From CAVZCK01 sp963773735 (GTDB taxonomy: Bacteria; Pseudomonadota; Alphaproteobacteria; Rhizobiales; Rhodomicrobiaceae): a DNA stretch of 64,000 nt. Below, in pieces: positions 37,882 to 46,574 of the stretch (position 1 is the stretch's first letter; each line of letters starts with the position of its first letter). The stretch is from contig CAVZCK010000018.1 of assembly GCA_963773735.1 (NCBI GenBank), positions 186,001 through 250,000 of the forward strand, written 5' to 3'. A program made the translations under genes and the position numbers. The notes under the pieces are model-generated. The model saw only the letters and a program-made list of their open reading frames with translations, ran no database searches and was not told the origin of the DNA.

Positions 37882-38938
37882 ATGGGCAGGAAATTCGCAA
37901 ACATTCTGGAAACCGTCGGGAATACGCCTGTCGTCAAGATCGGGAAGCTGGCGCCTGCCGGACATCAACCTGTTCGTGAAGATCGAGGCGTTCAACCCGC
38001 TGGGCTCGGTCAAGGACCGGCTCGCGCTCGGGGTGATCGAGGATGCCGAGCGCACCGGCAAGCTGAAGCCGGGGCAGACGGTCATCGAGGCAACCAGCGG
38101 CAACACCGGCATCGGCCTCGCCATGGTGTGCGCGCAAAAGGGCTATCCGCTCGTGGTGACCATGGCCGAGACGTTTAGCGTCGAGCGGCGCAGGCTGATG
38201 CGCTTTCTCGGCGCCAAGGTGGTGCTCACCCCTGCCGCCGAGAGGGGCATGGGCATGGTCAACAAGGCGGTCGAGCTGGCCGAGGCGCATGGCTGGTTTC
38301 TGACGCGCCAGTTCGAGAACGAAGCCAATGCGGACATGCATTCGCGCACCACGGCGAGGGAAATCCTGGAAGACTTCAAGGGCGAGCCGCTCGACTATTG
38401 GGTCACCGGTTTCGGAACCGGCGGGACGCTCAAGGGCGTCTCCCGCGTTCTTGCCAAGGAACGGCCCGAAACCAAGATTGTCGTCTGCGAGCCGACGGAC
38501 GCACCAATGCTGACAAGCGGGAGCCCGCAGGTGAGAAACCCTGACGGTTCACCGGCTGCGGCCAATCCGTCGTGGAAGCCGCATCCGATGCAAGGCTGGA
38601 GCCCCGACTTCATTCCGAAACTGACCAGCGATGCCGTGGATATGGGCGTGATCGACCGGATCGTGACCGTCGCCGGTGCAGATGCGATGCATTGGAGCCG
38701 GCAACTCGCGCAAAAGGAAGGCATCTTCGTCGGCATCACCGCCGGAGGCACATTTGCCGGCGCGCTCCAGGTTTGCAAGGACGCCCCCAAAGGCTCCACG
38801 GTGCTGTGCATGCTGCCGGACACCGGCGAGCGATATCTCAGTACACCGCTTTTTGCCGATATTCCCGCCGACATGACTGAAGATGAGGTGCGCATTTCGC
38901 ATTCGACACCGAGCTCCCATCTCCAGACCGCGGCATAG
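37882..38938 (+). CDS. cysK: Cysteine synthase A, frameshift near the N-terminus
   Basis: PLP enzyme making cysteine from O-acetylserine and sulfide. The N-terminal part KFANILETVGNTPVVKIGKL starts at 37882. The frame breaks near 37960, then continues as EAFNPLGSVKDRLALG (PLP lysine), ATSGNTGIGLAMVCAQKGY (substrate loop TSGNTG), GFGTGGTLKGVSRVL (phosphate loop) and the FVGITAGG-type end. About 351 residues after correction, normal for CysK. Its place among stress-type genes suggests a second, condition-specific isoform; this is inference. Confidence 0.9.
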
Positions 38939-39067
38939 GGGCTCCGACAGCGGGGCGTGGTAGCGCGAAACTCCGCGTAAATCAGGCGTCTGCCTGTTCC
39001 CGCTAAAGCTCAGGCGGCGGCGGAAGACGGCCTGCGTGCACAATCCTCCGCCGCGACAGGTCAAAGC

Positions 39068-39502
39068 CTACCGGCAGCCATAATAGCGCAGGCAGCCGTA
39101 GTAATTGCTGTTCCCATAACCCCAATTCCTCGCGCATCTGCGGCGCCAATAGGAGCAGCGGCCTCCGTAGCCACGGTAACTGTAATATGGATAGGAATAG
39201 TAGGGCTGATAATAGTACGACCCAAAATAAAATGGGTAATAGCCATAGCCATAGTACCGGTGATGGCGATAACCATAATGTCGCCAGCCGTAACCTCCAC
39301 GATGGCGATAGTAGCCATGATGACCACCATGGCGATATCGCACGGCCTGAACAAATCCGGCGTTCGTCGATTGATCGGCCGTCCTGCTAGTCAGTAGCGA
39401 CGTCCCCAAAGCCGCTGCATTGGCGGCGGAGGCGCCTTCGAGATGGCCAAGCATGAGCAGGCACATCAGAAAGGCAGACAAGAACGAAATTCCGCGGATC
39501 AT
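39068..39502 (-). CDS. Exported Gly/Tyr/His/Arg-rich low-complexity protein
   Basis: 144 residues from MIRGISFLSAFLMCLLML. Signal peptide ending near ASAANA. The mature part is built of Tyr/Gly/His/Arg-rich repeats (HGGHHGYYRHRGGYGWRHYG, SYYYQPYYSYPYYSYRGYGG) and ends with a cysteine-bearing tail (CSYWRRRCARNWGYG...CLRYYGCR). No catalytic motifs. Similar secreted GYR-rich proteins are common in Hyphomicrobiales and are of unknown role. An ATG at 39517 is an alternative start. Confidence 0.7.
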   Translation of the reverse strand: MIRGISFLSAFLMCLLMLGHLEGASAANAAALGTSLLTSRTADQSTNAGFVQAVRYRHGGHHGYYRHRGGYGWRHYGYRHHRYYGYGYYPFYFGSYYYQPYYSYPYYSYRGYGGRCSYWRRRCARNWGYGNSNYYGCLRYYGCR

Positions 39503-39917
39503 AGCACAGCCTCTCATTGCAAGATGATGGAAACAGCTTTGTTGCGTTCGCCACCTAAACTCTAGGATCTGGTCCAAACGTGAAGGATTGGTATTTTGGC
39601 AGGGCAAGATTTATTGAGAATTATTAAGCGCTGAGCTAATGAACAGGCGGCTTTACCCGGTGGCTTCATCGGCCGTGAGCAAGCCAGCCGGGGCAAACGC
39701 GGTCGCAGCAATCGCGGCAGCCACGGCGATCACGACCAAGCGGGCCGGCCATTGTGTGAATTGGTTGGATTGCCTGGGATTGCGGTCCGGAACGGATTGG
39801 CGGACCATCTACCGGCGCGATCGTGTCCCTTGAGCGGCGTCAATGGAATCGGCGGTGATTTCCTCTTAAGTCAGAGCCCCTCGACGCGAAGAAATTTTTA
39901 ACGACAACATTGTTTTT
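39503..39917. other. Intergenic region with a doubtful small ORF
   Basis: Divergent region between the Gly/Tyr-rich protein and the COG2187-like gene. A 64-codon frame at 39639-39833 (MNRRLYPVASSAV...) has an Ala-rich stretch but neither a clear ribosome-binding site nor family resemblance. I leave it uncalled. Confidence 0.35.
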
Positions 39918-41114
39918 ATGGAAAACCGAGTGCCTCATGATCGCCCCAGTGCCCATAAGGGCGAGACGACACTCCAGGAGAAGGTGGCGTTTCTGAGCCG
40001 GCCAGACGCCTATCCGTCGAACGTGGAATGCGTAACCGCCCGCGAAACCCATATGTCCTGGGTCTTTCTTGCTGGCGATCGCGCCTACAAGCTGAAAAAG
40101 CCCCTTCGCTCACATTTTCTCGATTTCTCCACCCTTTTACGTCGCGAGGCGGCGTGCCGGGCCGAGTTCCGTCTTAATCACAGGCTCGCGGAGGAAACCT
40201 ATTTCGACGTCGTGCCTCTAACCCTTTCCGAAGGCCGGCTGGCGATCGATGGCGAAGGGCCTGTGATTGACTGGCTCGTCGTCATGCACCGCCTTGATGA
40301 ACACCTCATGCTGCAGGAAAGGATTTTGGCGAAATCCCTCCAGAAGCGTGACATCGATCGGCTTGCCGCGGTGCTGGCGGCTTTTTACCGGCACGCCAGC
40401 CCGTCGACCGTCGCCGCCGATCGGCAATTTGCTGAGTGGAAACGGGGCCTCGCCTATAATCGCCGCGTGCTTCTCAACCCGGATCTCGGGCTCCCCGCCG
40501 GCCTGGTCGAGAAAATCGCGCGTTGTCAGGAGACGTTTCTGGAGCGGCGGAGAGACCTGTTCACGCGGAGAAGCCACGCCCGCCTCATTGTCGATGCCCA
40601 TGGCGACCTACGCACCGAACATGTGTGGCTCGGCGAGCCGCTTCAGATCATCGATTGTCTGGAGTTCAACGCGCGCCTCAGAACGCTCGATCCTCTGGCT
40701 GAGATCGCCTTTCTCGATCTCGAATGCGAAAGGCTGGGCGCAGCCTGGGCGGGCAGACGCCTTCGCGCCGGGATTTTTGGGCGATTGCCGAAGCTTAAGA
40801 ATGAGGCGCTGTTCCATTTCTACCGCAGCTTCAATGCCATGCTGCGCGCGCGTCTGGCGATCGCTCATCTGCTGGAGCCTTATCCGCGCAAGCCCGAAAA
40901 ATGGCGGCCGCTCGCCCTCAGCTATCTGAAACTCGCCTCCGCCGATGCAAGGCAGCTTGCGCGCTTCCTCAAAAGACGAGCAGATCCGCCAGCGGATGAT
41001 CCTCGTAAAGCCTGCGGACCGTCTCGGCCAGCAAAGGCGCCGCGGGCAGGACATCGATCTTGGCGAGCGCCGCGGCGGCGCCTGTCAGCCGGAACGGCGG
41101 CACCACGTCGGTGA
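39918..41114 (+). CDS. COG2187-like protein (aminoglycoside-phosphotransferase fold)
   Basis: 398 residues as read. The N-terminus TLQEKVAFLSRPDAYPSNVE and THMSWVFLAGDRAYKLKKPL matches the uncharacterised COG2187 group. The kinase-like catalytic loop is LIVDAHGDLRTEHVWL, with the metal-binding Asp-equivalent in QIIDCLEFNARLR. Such proteins often carry a C-terminal P-loop AAA/kinase domain, absent here. The last 45 or so residues (RADPPADDPRKACG...) are low-complexity and overlap the convergent prs gene by 146 bases, so the true end is probably near 40970 and a stop may have been missed by an indel. Confidence 0.7.
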   Translation: MENRVPHDRPSAHKGETTLQEKVAFLSRPDAYPSNVECVTARETHMSWVFLAGDRAYKLKKPLRSHFLDFSTLLRREAACRAEFRLNHRLAEETYFDVVPLTLSEGRLAIDGEGPVIDWLVVMHRLDEHLMLQERILAKSLQKRDIDRLAAVLAAFYRHASPSTVAADRQFAEWKRGLAYNRRVLLNPDLGLPAGLVEKIARCQETFLERRRDLFTRRSHARLIVDAHGDLRTEHVWLGEPLQIIDCLEFNARLRTLDPLAEIAFLDLECERLGAAWAGRRLRAGIFGRLPKLKNEALFHFYRSFNAMLRARLAIAHLLEPYPRKPEKWRPLALSYLKLASADARQLARFLKRRADPPADDPRKACGPSRPAKAPRAGHRSWRAPRRRLSAGTAAPRR

Positions 41115-42067
41115 CGACCAGGCGGTCGATCGCATCGTCGGCAATCGCCTCCGCCGCGCCGGACATGAACAGGCCGTGGGTGACGAGCGCCAGAACGCGC
41201 CGCGCTCCGCCCTGACGCGCGGCTCGGGCGGCTCGAAGCAGGGTGTGGCCCGAGCTGATGAGATCATCGATGATCAGGGCCGTCGCGCCCGCCACATCGC
41301 CAACGAAATGCTCGCCGGAAATGACGCCCGCGCTTCTGTATTTCTCGACAAACGCATTGCCGATCGAGCGGCCGGTGACCGCTTCAAGGGTCTGACGGAA
41401 GAGTTCTGCCCGTTTCGCGCCGCCCGTATCAGGCGAAACGACGCAGAGGCGCTCGTCCTCCAACTTGTCGGCAGTAATCGACGAAAAGCGGCGCGCTGTT
41501 CAGCGTCACGGTCCGGCAGCGAAACGCATTTTCGAAGGCGGCTGGATTGTGCACTTCGAGCGTCACGATGCGATCGGTCCCAACCGACTCGAACATGCCG
41601 GCGATATAGCGGATCGTTACCGGATCGTTGGGCTTGGTCCGGCGATCCTTGCGCGCGTAACATAGGTAAGGGACTACAGCCGTCACCCGCTCGGCGCCGG
41701 CATCCTTGAGCGCGCCAATGAAGAACAACAGCTTGCAAAGCTTGTCATTGGCGCTCTGTGCCGGTCCGCCGTGAAGGCTGTGAATGACATAGACATCGGC
41801 GCCGCATACCGCATCGAGCGGCCGAATCTTGAACTCTCCATCCTCAAAGTCGCGCTCTTCATGCGCGTTGAGCGGATGCCCCAGCCGCTCGGCGATCGCG
41901 TGGCCGAGTTCGTCGGTTCCCTTGAGCGCGAATAATCTCAGCGCCTTGGCATCCACGAGGTGCTGCGGCTTATTGGATGGAGACCATAGCGGGTTGTTTC
42001 TTGTGTCTCCCGCAACGGACGGGTTCCCGTCACTTTTGCGGGGCGTCTGATTGTTCATCAGCACCAT
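40969..42067 (-). CDS. prs: Ribose-phosphate pyrophosphokinase family protein, one frameshift
   Basis: Makes PRPP from ribose-5-phosphate and ATP. The N-terminal half has FEDGEFKIRPLDAVCGADVY and VVPYLCYARKDRRTK (the flexible catalytic loop). After a break near 41460 the second half has LCVVSPDTGGAKRAELF and the PRPP-binding motif ALIIDDLISSGHTLLRAA. Corrected length is about 365 residues including an N-terminal extension. The divergent form and the location beside pncB/pncA suggest a special PRPP supply for NAD salvage rather than the housekeeping copy. It follows chaB on the same strand with a 46-base gap. Confidence 0.87.
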
Positions 42068-42113
42068 CGGCGTAAAGACAGGTTCGCCGCTCCTCCAGGG
42101 CTAATCCAAGACC

Positions 42114-42323
42114 TCAGTTTCTGGCCATCCACCGGTCGCCAACCTTTACGAATGACTTTTTGACGGCGGCCCAGCCGATGCGATGCGCGATCTCTTCCTG
42201 CCTCGGATCATCCGAATTCGCCGCAAAGGCATGGTTGAAGGCCGCGCGGTAGATGTCCTGAGCGTGCTCGGGCAGCCAGTCTCTGACGGCGTGAGGCAGC
42301 TCGACATTGGTCCGATAGGGCAT
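42114..42323 (-). CDS. chaB: ChaB family protein
   Basis: 69 residues. MPYRTNVELPHAVRDWLPEH, then AQDIYRAAFNHAF and AHRIGWAAVKKSFVK match the ChaB domain closely. AAGGAGGAGCAT directly before the ATG sets the start. ChaB was named as a regulator of the cation antiporter ChaA, but its molecular role is unclear; free-standing copies often occur in stress clusters. Probably co-transcribed with the prs gene downstream. Confidence 0.88.
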   Translation of the reverse strand: MPYRTNVELPHAVRDWLPEHAQDIYRAAFNHAFAANSDDPRQEEIAHRIGWAAVKKSFVKVGDRWMARN

Positions 42324-42422
42324 ATGCTCCTCCTTGATCAGAACGAAATGGCACTCCGCCGTCCCGGTGCGGCGGACTATGTCCGGCGTTTGATCAAATA
42401 GCACTGTCCGCAGATTTGCGCC

Positions 42423-42436
42423 TTGACACGCATCAA
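42423..42436. promoter_or_regulatory. FNR/FixK-type palindrome TTGAC-ACGC-ATCAA
   Basis: Matches the FNR/FixK consensus TTGA-N6-TCAA exactly, and the symmetry extends to CCTTGA...TCAAGG (42421-42438). It lies about 100 bases upstream of chaB and 171 bases upstream of pncB, in their shared divergent region. This would place both halves of the NAD/PRPP block under oxygen control. Confidence 0.6.
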
Positions 42437-42606
42437 GGAGCGGCCGCCCGCCTGGTTGAAGACGTGACAAGCGGCGAAGAACCGGTGAAGATCGGTTGTG
42501 AGGTACCGATGCCGCTTCGCCGCAGCGCTGTTGCCAGCCATTCGTTTGCGTTCAGGCGGACTCGCACCTCAATTGATCATGCGAGACGTAAGCCACGAGG
42601 GACGCA

Positions 42607-43965
42607 ATGGACGTCGGTAACAGCGCATTACTGACGGATCTCTATCAGCTCAACATGATCCAGGCTTACCTGGATTGCGGAAAAACGGAAACGGCGGTCT
42701 TCGAGTTTTTCGTCCGCACGCTTCCCTCTCGCCGCGGCTTCCTTGTGGCTGCGGGACTTGAGCAGGCGTTGGATTATCTCGAGCATCTGCAGGTTTCGCC
42801 GGGCGAGTTGGACTGGCTCGCCAAAACCGGCCGGTTCGGTCAAGACTTTCTGGACGCTCTGGCCCGCCTTCGTTTCACCGGCGACGTTCATGCCATGCAG
42901 GAGGGCGAAATCTTCTTTGCCGATGAGCCGATTCTCAGGGTGACCGCTCCGCTGCCTGAAGCGCAACTGGTCGAAACGCGGCTCATGAACATCCTTCATT
43001 TCCAGTCTTTGATCGCGTCAAAGGCCGCGCGATATACCCTTGCCGCACCGGATAAGTCGCTCATTGACTTCGGCTTTCGCCGCTCGCATGGCGCCGAGGC
43101 CGGTCTGATGGCCGCGCGGGCAAGCTATATCGCCGGATTTACGGGCACCGCGACCGTGATGGCGGGGAAGCTTTATGGCATCCCGATTTTCGGCACGCTT
43201 GCCCATTCCTTCATCGAAGCGTTCGATGATGAAACCGCCGCTTTCGAAGCCTTCGCACGTGCCCGGCCCAAAGGTCTGACCTTGCTCATCGATACTTACG
43301 ATACCGAGCGCGGCGCCCGGAACGTTGTCGCGCTTGCGCACCGGCTAAAGTCGGCCGGCATTACGATCGGGGCCGTGCGCCTCGATAGCGGCGATCTGAT
43401 CGCGCTGTCGAAATCGGTGCGGCGCATTCTCGATGACGGCGGCCTCAAGAACGTCGGCATTTTTGCGAGCGGCGGCATCACCGAGGATAAGATCCTGGCC
43501 ATGGCTGAAGCCCATGCGCCGATCGACGGATTTGGCGTCGGCACGGATCTGACCGTCTCATCCGATGCGCCGGCCTTGGATTGCGCTTACAAGCTTCAGG
43601 AATATGCCGGCGTGCCGCGCCGCAAGCAGTCACCCGAGAAGGCGACATGGCCGGGCCGCAAGCAGGTCTGGCGCCGATTTGGCGCGGACGGTCGCATGGC
43701 GGGCGATATCCTCTCCCTGGAGGATGACGATCAGCCGGGTGTGCCGCTCATTCGGCAGGTCATGAAAGACGGCATGCGCCTCAGTGCCTCGCCGGCGCTC
43801 GATGAGATCCGAGACCGCGCCGCTCATAATCTGGAGCGGCTGCCGGAGCCACTCCGCCGTCTCGATCGCCGTGCGCGCTATACGGTCTTGATCGCCGACG
43901 CTTTGCGAGACGCGGCCGAAGCGGTTGATCGGCGCCTCGCCCAGCACGCGAGGACAGAACCATGA
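42607..43965 (+). CDS. pncB: Nicotinate phosphoribosyltransferase
   Basis: 452 residues, intact. Joins nicotinate to PRPP to form nicotinate mononucleotide. TDLYQLNMIQAYLDCGKTET at the N-terminus. FGFRRSHGAEAGLMAARASY and GTLAHSFIEAFDDETAAFEA hold the conserved active-site His. LIDTYDTERGARNVV and VRLDSGDLIALSKSVRRILD follow, and GFGVGTDLTVSSDAP is the phosphate-binding end of the barrel. The stop overlaps the pncA start as ATGA. The enzyme uses the product of the divergent prs gene. Confidence 0.95.
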   Translation: MDVGNSALLTDLYQLNMIQAYLDCGKTETAVFEFFVRTLPSRRGFLVAAGLEQALDYLEHLQVSPGELDWLAKTGRFGQDFLDALARLRFTGDVHAMQEGEIFFADEPILRVTAPLPEAQLVETRLMNILHFQSLIASKAARYTLAAPDKSLIDFGFRRSHGAEAGLMAARASYIAGFTGTATVMAGKLYGIPIFGTLAHSFIEAFDDETAAFEAFARARPKGLTLLIDTYDTERGARNVVALAHRLKSAGITIGAVRLDSGDLIALSKSVRRILDDGGLKNVGIFASGGITEDKILAMAEAHAPIDGFGVGTDLTVSSDAPALDCAYKLQEYAGVPRRKQSPEKATWPGRKQVWRRFGADGRMAGDILSLEDDDQPGVPLIRQVMKDGMRLSASPALDEIRDRAAHNLERLPEPLRRLDRRARYTVLIADALRDAAEAVDRRLAQHARTEP

Positions 43966-44608
43966 GCGATGCGACCTGCGCCCAGGCGATGACGATGTCC
44001 TGATCGTGGTCGATATGCAGAAGGATTTCTGCCCCGGCGGCAAACTTGCCGTGCCGAGGGGGGACGAGGTCGTGCCGCTTATCAATCGCCTCGCCGCACG
44101 TTTCCCTCACGTTCTGCTGACACAGGACTGGCATCCGGCCGGACATCTTTCCTTCGCGTCGTCTCATGCAGGCAAGCAGCCCTTCGAGACGATCGACGTC
44201 GCATATGGCGAGCAGATCCTCTGGCCGGATCACTGCGTTCAGGGCACTGCGGGCGCGGGGTTTCACCCAGACCTCGATGTTCCGCACGCTGAATTGGTGC
44301 TGCGAAAAGGCTTCCGCCGCGATATCAACTCCTACTCCGCCTTCTATGAGAATGACCGCGAGACGCATACCGGCCTTGCGGGCTATTTGCGCGAACGCGG
44401 GCTGCGGAATGTCTTTCTCGCCGGTCTTGCCTTCGATTTCTGTGTGTTTTATTCCGCCGAGGACGGCCATCGCGAGGGCTTTGCCGTTTCGGTGATCGAT
44501 GACGCTTGCCGCGCCATCGACGTGCAAGGCTCGGCCATGGCCGTGCGGAAAAGGCTTGGCGAACTCTCCATTCCGCTCATTTCGGCGAGCGCCATTCTCG
44601 CCGACTAG
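43962..44608 (+). CDS. pncA: Nicotinamidase, probable frameshift just after the start
   Basis: Deamidates nicotinamide to nicotinate, feeding PncB. Isochorismatase fold: VLIVVDMQKDFCPGG (catalytic Asp), VLLTQDWHPAGHLSFAS (metal-binding Asp and His), a Lys in LVLRKGFRRDINSYS and the nucleophile Cys in LAGLAFDFCVFYSAEDG. About 215 residues. The ATG at 43962 overlaps the pncB stop, but its frame ends after 13 codons, while the true frame is entered within about 20 bases; a one-base error there is likely. Upstream non-ATG starts are the alternative. Confidence 0.9.
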
Positions 44609-44811
44609 ATGTTCAGTCCCGACATATATGGGTCGGCTGCTAGCGCCCCAGCCAGCAACTCGGCGCCTGAGCGCCATCCGACGCCAAGATTGGCGCAGTC
44701 AGCCATGCAAATCCCCGGACCGCCGCCCTCAAACCGCCGTCCTCTCTTTACAAGTTGGCGCCGGCGCGCATAGTCGCAGCGCGCAACGGCCCGATTCGAG
44801 AGGCACTTCCC

Positions 44812-45155
44812 ATGACCATGCGGACAGTCATTCTTGGCAGCCTTTTGGCGGTCTTGTGCTGGCGCCGGGCTGGGCCGCGGCAGAGGACGACGACCCGGGC
44901 AAGGTGCTGGCGGAAAAACACTGCGCGCGCTGCCACGCGATCGGGCCGACCGGCGCGAGCCCGTTCAAGGACGCGCCGCCCTTCCGCGAGGTCGTCAAGC
45001 GCTATCCGGTGGAAAATCTGGCCGAGGCTCTCGCCGAGGGAATTACGGTCGGACATCCCGCCATGCCCGAATTCACCTTCTCTCCTGACCAGATCGAGGA
45101 CCTGCTCAGCTATCTGGACACCTTGGCCAGTAAACGATCTAGGCGCGTTCCGTAA
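44812..45155 (+). CDS. Class I cytochrome c, frameshift in the signal peptide
   Basis: About 114 residues. The leader MTMRTVILGSLLAVL starts at 44812. The frame changes near 44860 and continues LAPGWAAAEDDDPGKVLAEK. The haem site is CARCHAIGPTG with the distal Met in GHPAMPEFTFSPDQIEDLLS. Small periplasmic c-type cytochrome, like those found after low-oxygen or copper genes. It overlaps the convergent antiporter gene by 46 bases. Confidence 0.85.
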
Positions 45156-46359
45156 GATCGGGGGCTCTTTCGATTCCGGTGCGCCGGGCCGACAAACAGC
45201 GTCAACTGCCGAATCAGCGGGTTCAGCGCGATCGTGAGCAGCGCGCCAGCGGTGATCAGATCCTGGGTCTCATCGGAGATCAGTCCGAGCGTCAGGCCGA
45301 AGCCGCTGATAAGAAAGGAAAACTCGCCGATCTGGGCAAGGCCGGTCGCCACGATCAGTCTTTGATCGAGCGGCACACGCATGGCCATCATCATCAGGAA
45401 CGCCGCGCCGCCATTCCCAGCGATGATCACCGCAAGCACGGCCAGAACCGTCCAGCTCTGCGTCAGCACGATCTGCGGATCGAACAGCATGCCAACCGCG
45501 ACGAAGAAGAGGACGGCGAATGCATCGCGCAACGGTGTGAGGTCGTCCGCGGCGCGGTGGCTCAGTTCCAACTCGTTGAGAACGAGACCCCGCAACGAAG
45601 GCGCCAAGGGCAAAAGTCGTTCCAAAAACTTTCTGTGCGGCAAAGGCGATCCCGAGTATGATCGCAAAGATGCCGAGCGAGAACAGCTCGCGCGACCTGG
45701 CTTTGGCGATGAACACGAGCAGGCCGGGCAGAAGCCGCCTGCCGACGACGATCATCATGACCGCAAAAAGCGCAAGTTCGAGCGCCTTATTGCCGATCGC
45801 GTGAAGGATCGCCCGGCCGCCCGCGCCGCTATCGGCCTGCTCGGCCAATACCGGCATCAGGATCACCACAAAAACGGCTGTTAAATCCTGGACGATGAGC
45901 CAGCTCATTGCAAGGTTAGCGGCGGGCGTGCCGGAAAGACGGCGCTCCTCGAATGTGCGCAGCAGCAAAATTGTGCTGGCGACAGACAAAGAGAAGCCGA
46001 GGATCAGCGCCTCAACCAGCGGAATCCGCAGGAGCACGCTAAACCCGAAGCCGAGAAGCGTGACAGCCGCCATCTGCCCCAGGGCGCAGGGCAAGGCGAG
46101 CCACCGGCATGCGATGAGCTTGCCGGGCGAGAATTTCAGCCCCATCCCGAACATGATGAGGATCACCCCAAGCTGGGCGAGTTCGCTTGCCAGATCGATA
46201 TCGAGCGGTAAAGCCCCGCGTGTAGGGCCCGATCAGCACGCCGGCCAGAAGATAGCCGACAATCGGAGAAAATCTGAGCCTGTGCGCCACAAATCCGAGC
46301 GCAAAGGCGGCGACAATGCCGCCGACCAGCATCGTCAGAAGTGGGTCCGATTCGGTCAT
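45110..46359 (-). CDS. CPA2-family cation:proton antiporter (KefB/RosB-like), two frameshifts
   Basis: About 415 residues, polytopic. N-terminus TMLVGGIVAAFALGFVAHRL, FSPIVGYLLAGVLIGPYT. After a break near 46190: MFGMGLKFSPGKLIACRWLA, PLVEALILGFSLSVASTILL and AQKVFGTTFALGAFVAG. After a second break near 45590: LRDAFAVLFFVAVGMLFDPQ (the conserved core with the ion-binding Asp) and GLAQIGEFSFLISGFGL. It ends without the C-terminal TrkA-N nucleotide-binding domain found in KefB/KefC. Transported ion (K+ or Na+) not determinable. Confidence 0.85.
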
Positions 46360-46574
46360 AATATGATCCCATAGAGAAGAGCAACGCCGGACTCTGCCCA
46401 AGACGGACTAGAAATCATATGCCAAACCCGCCAAGCTCCATGCCGATTTTCACCGCGAGCGCTTTTGACAAGCTTGCATGGAAGCGTCTATTTAGCGTCA
46501 GGGACAGGTGTGCAACTGATCGCCTCGCCATGCGTGCGAGGCCATGCCCGGAACACGACGGACGGCGCTTCTTC

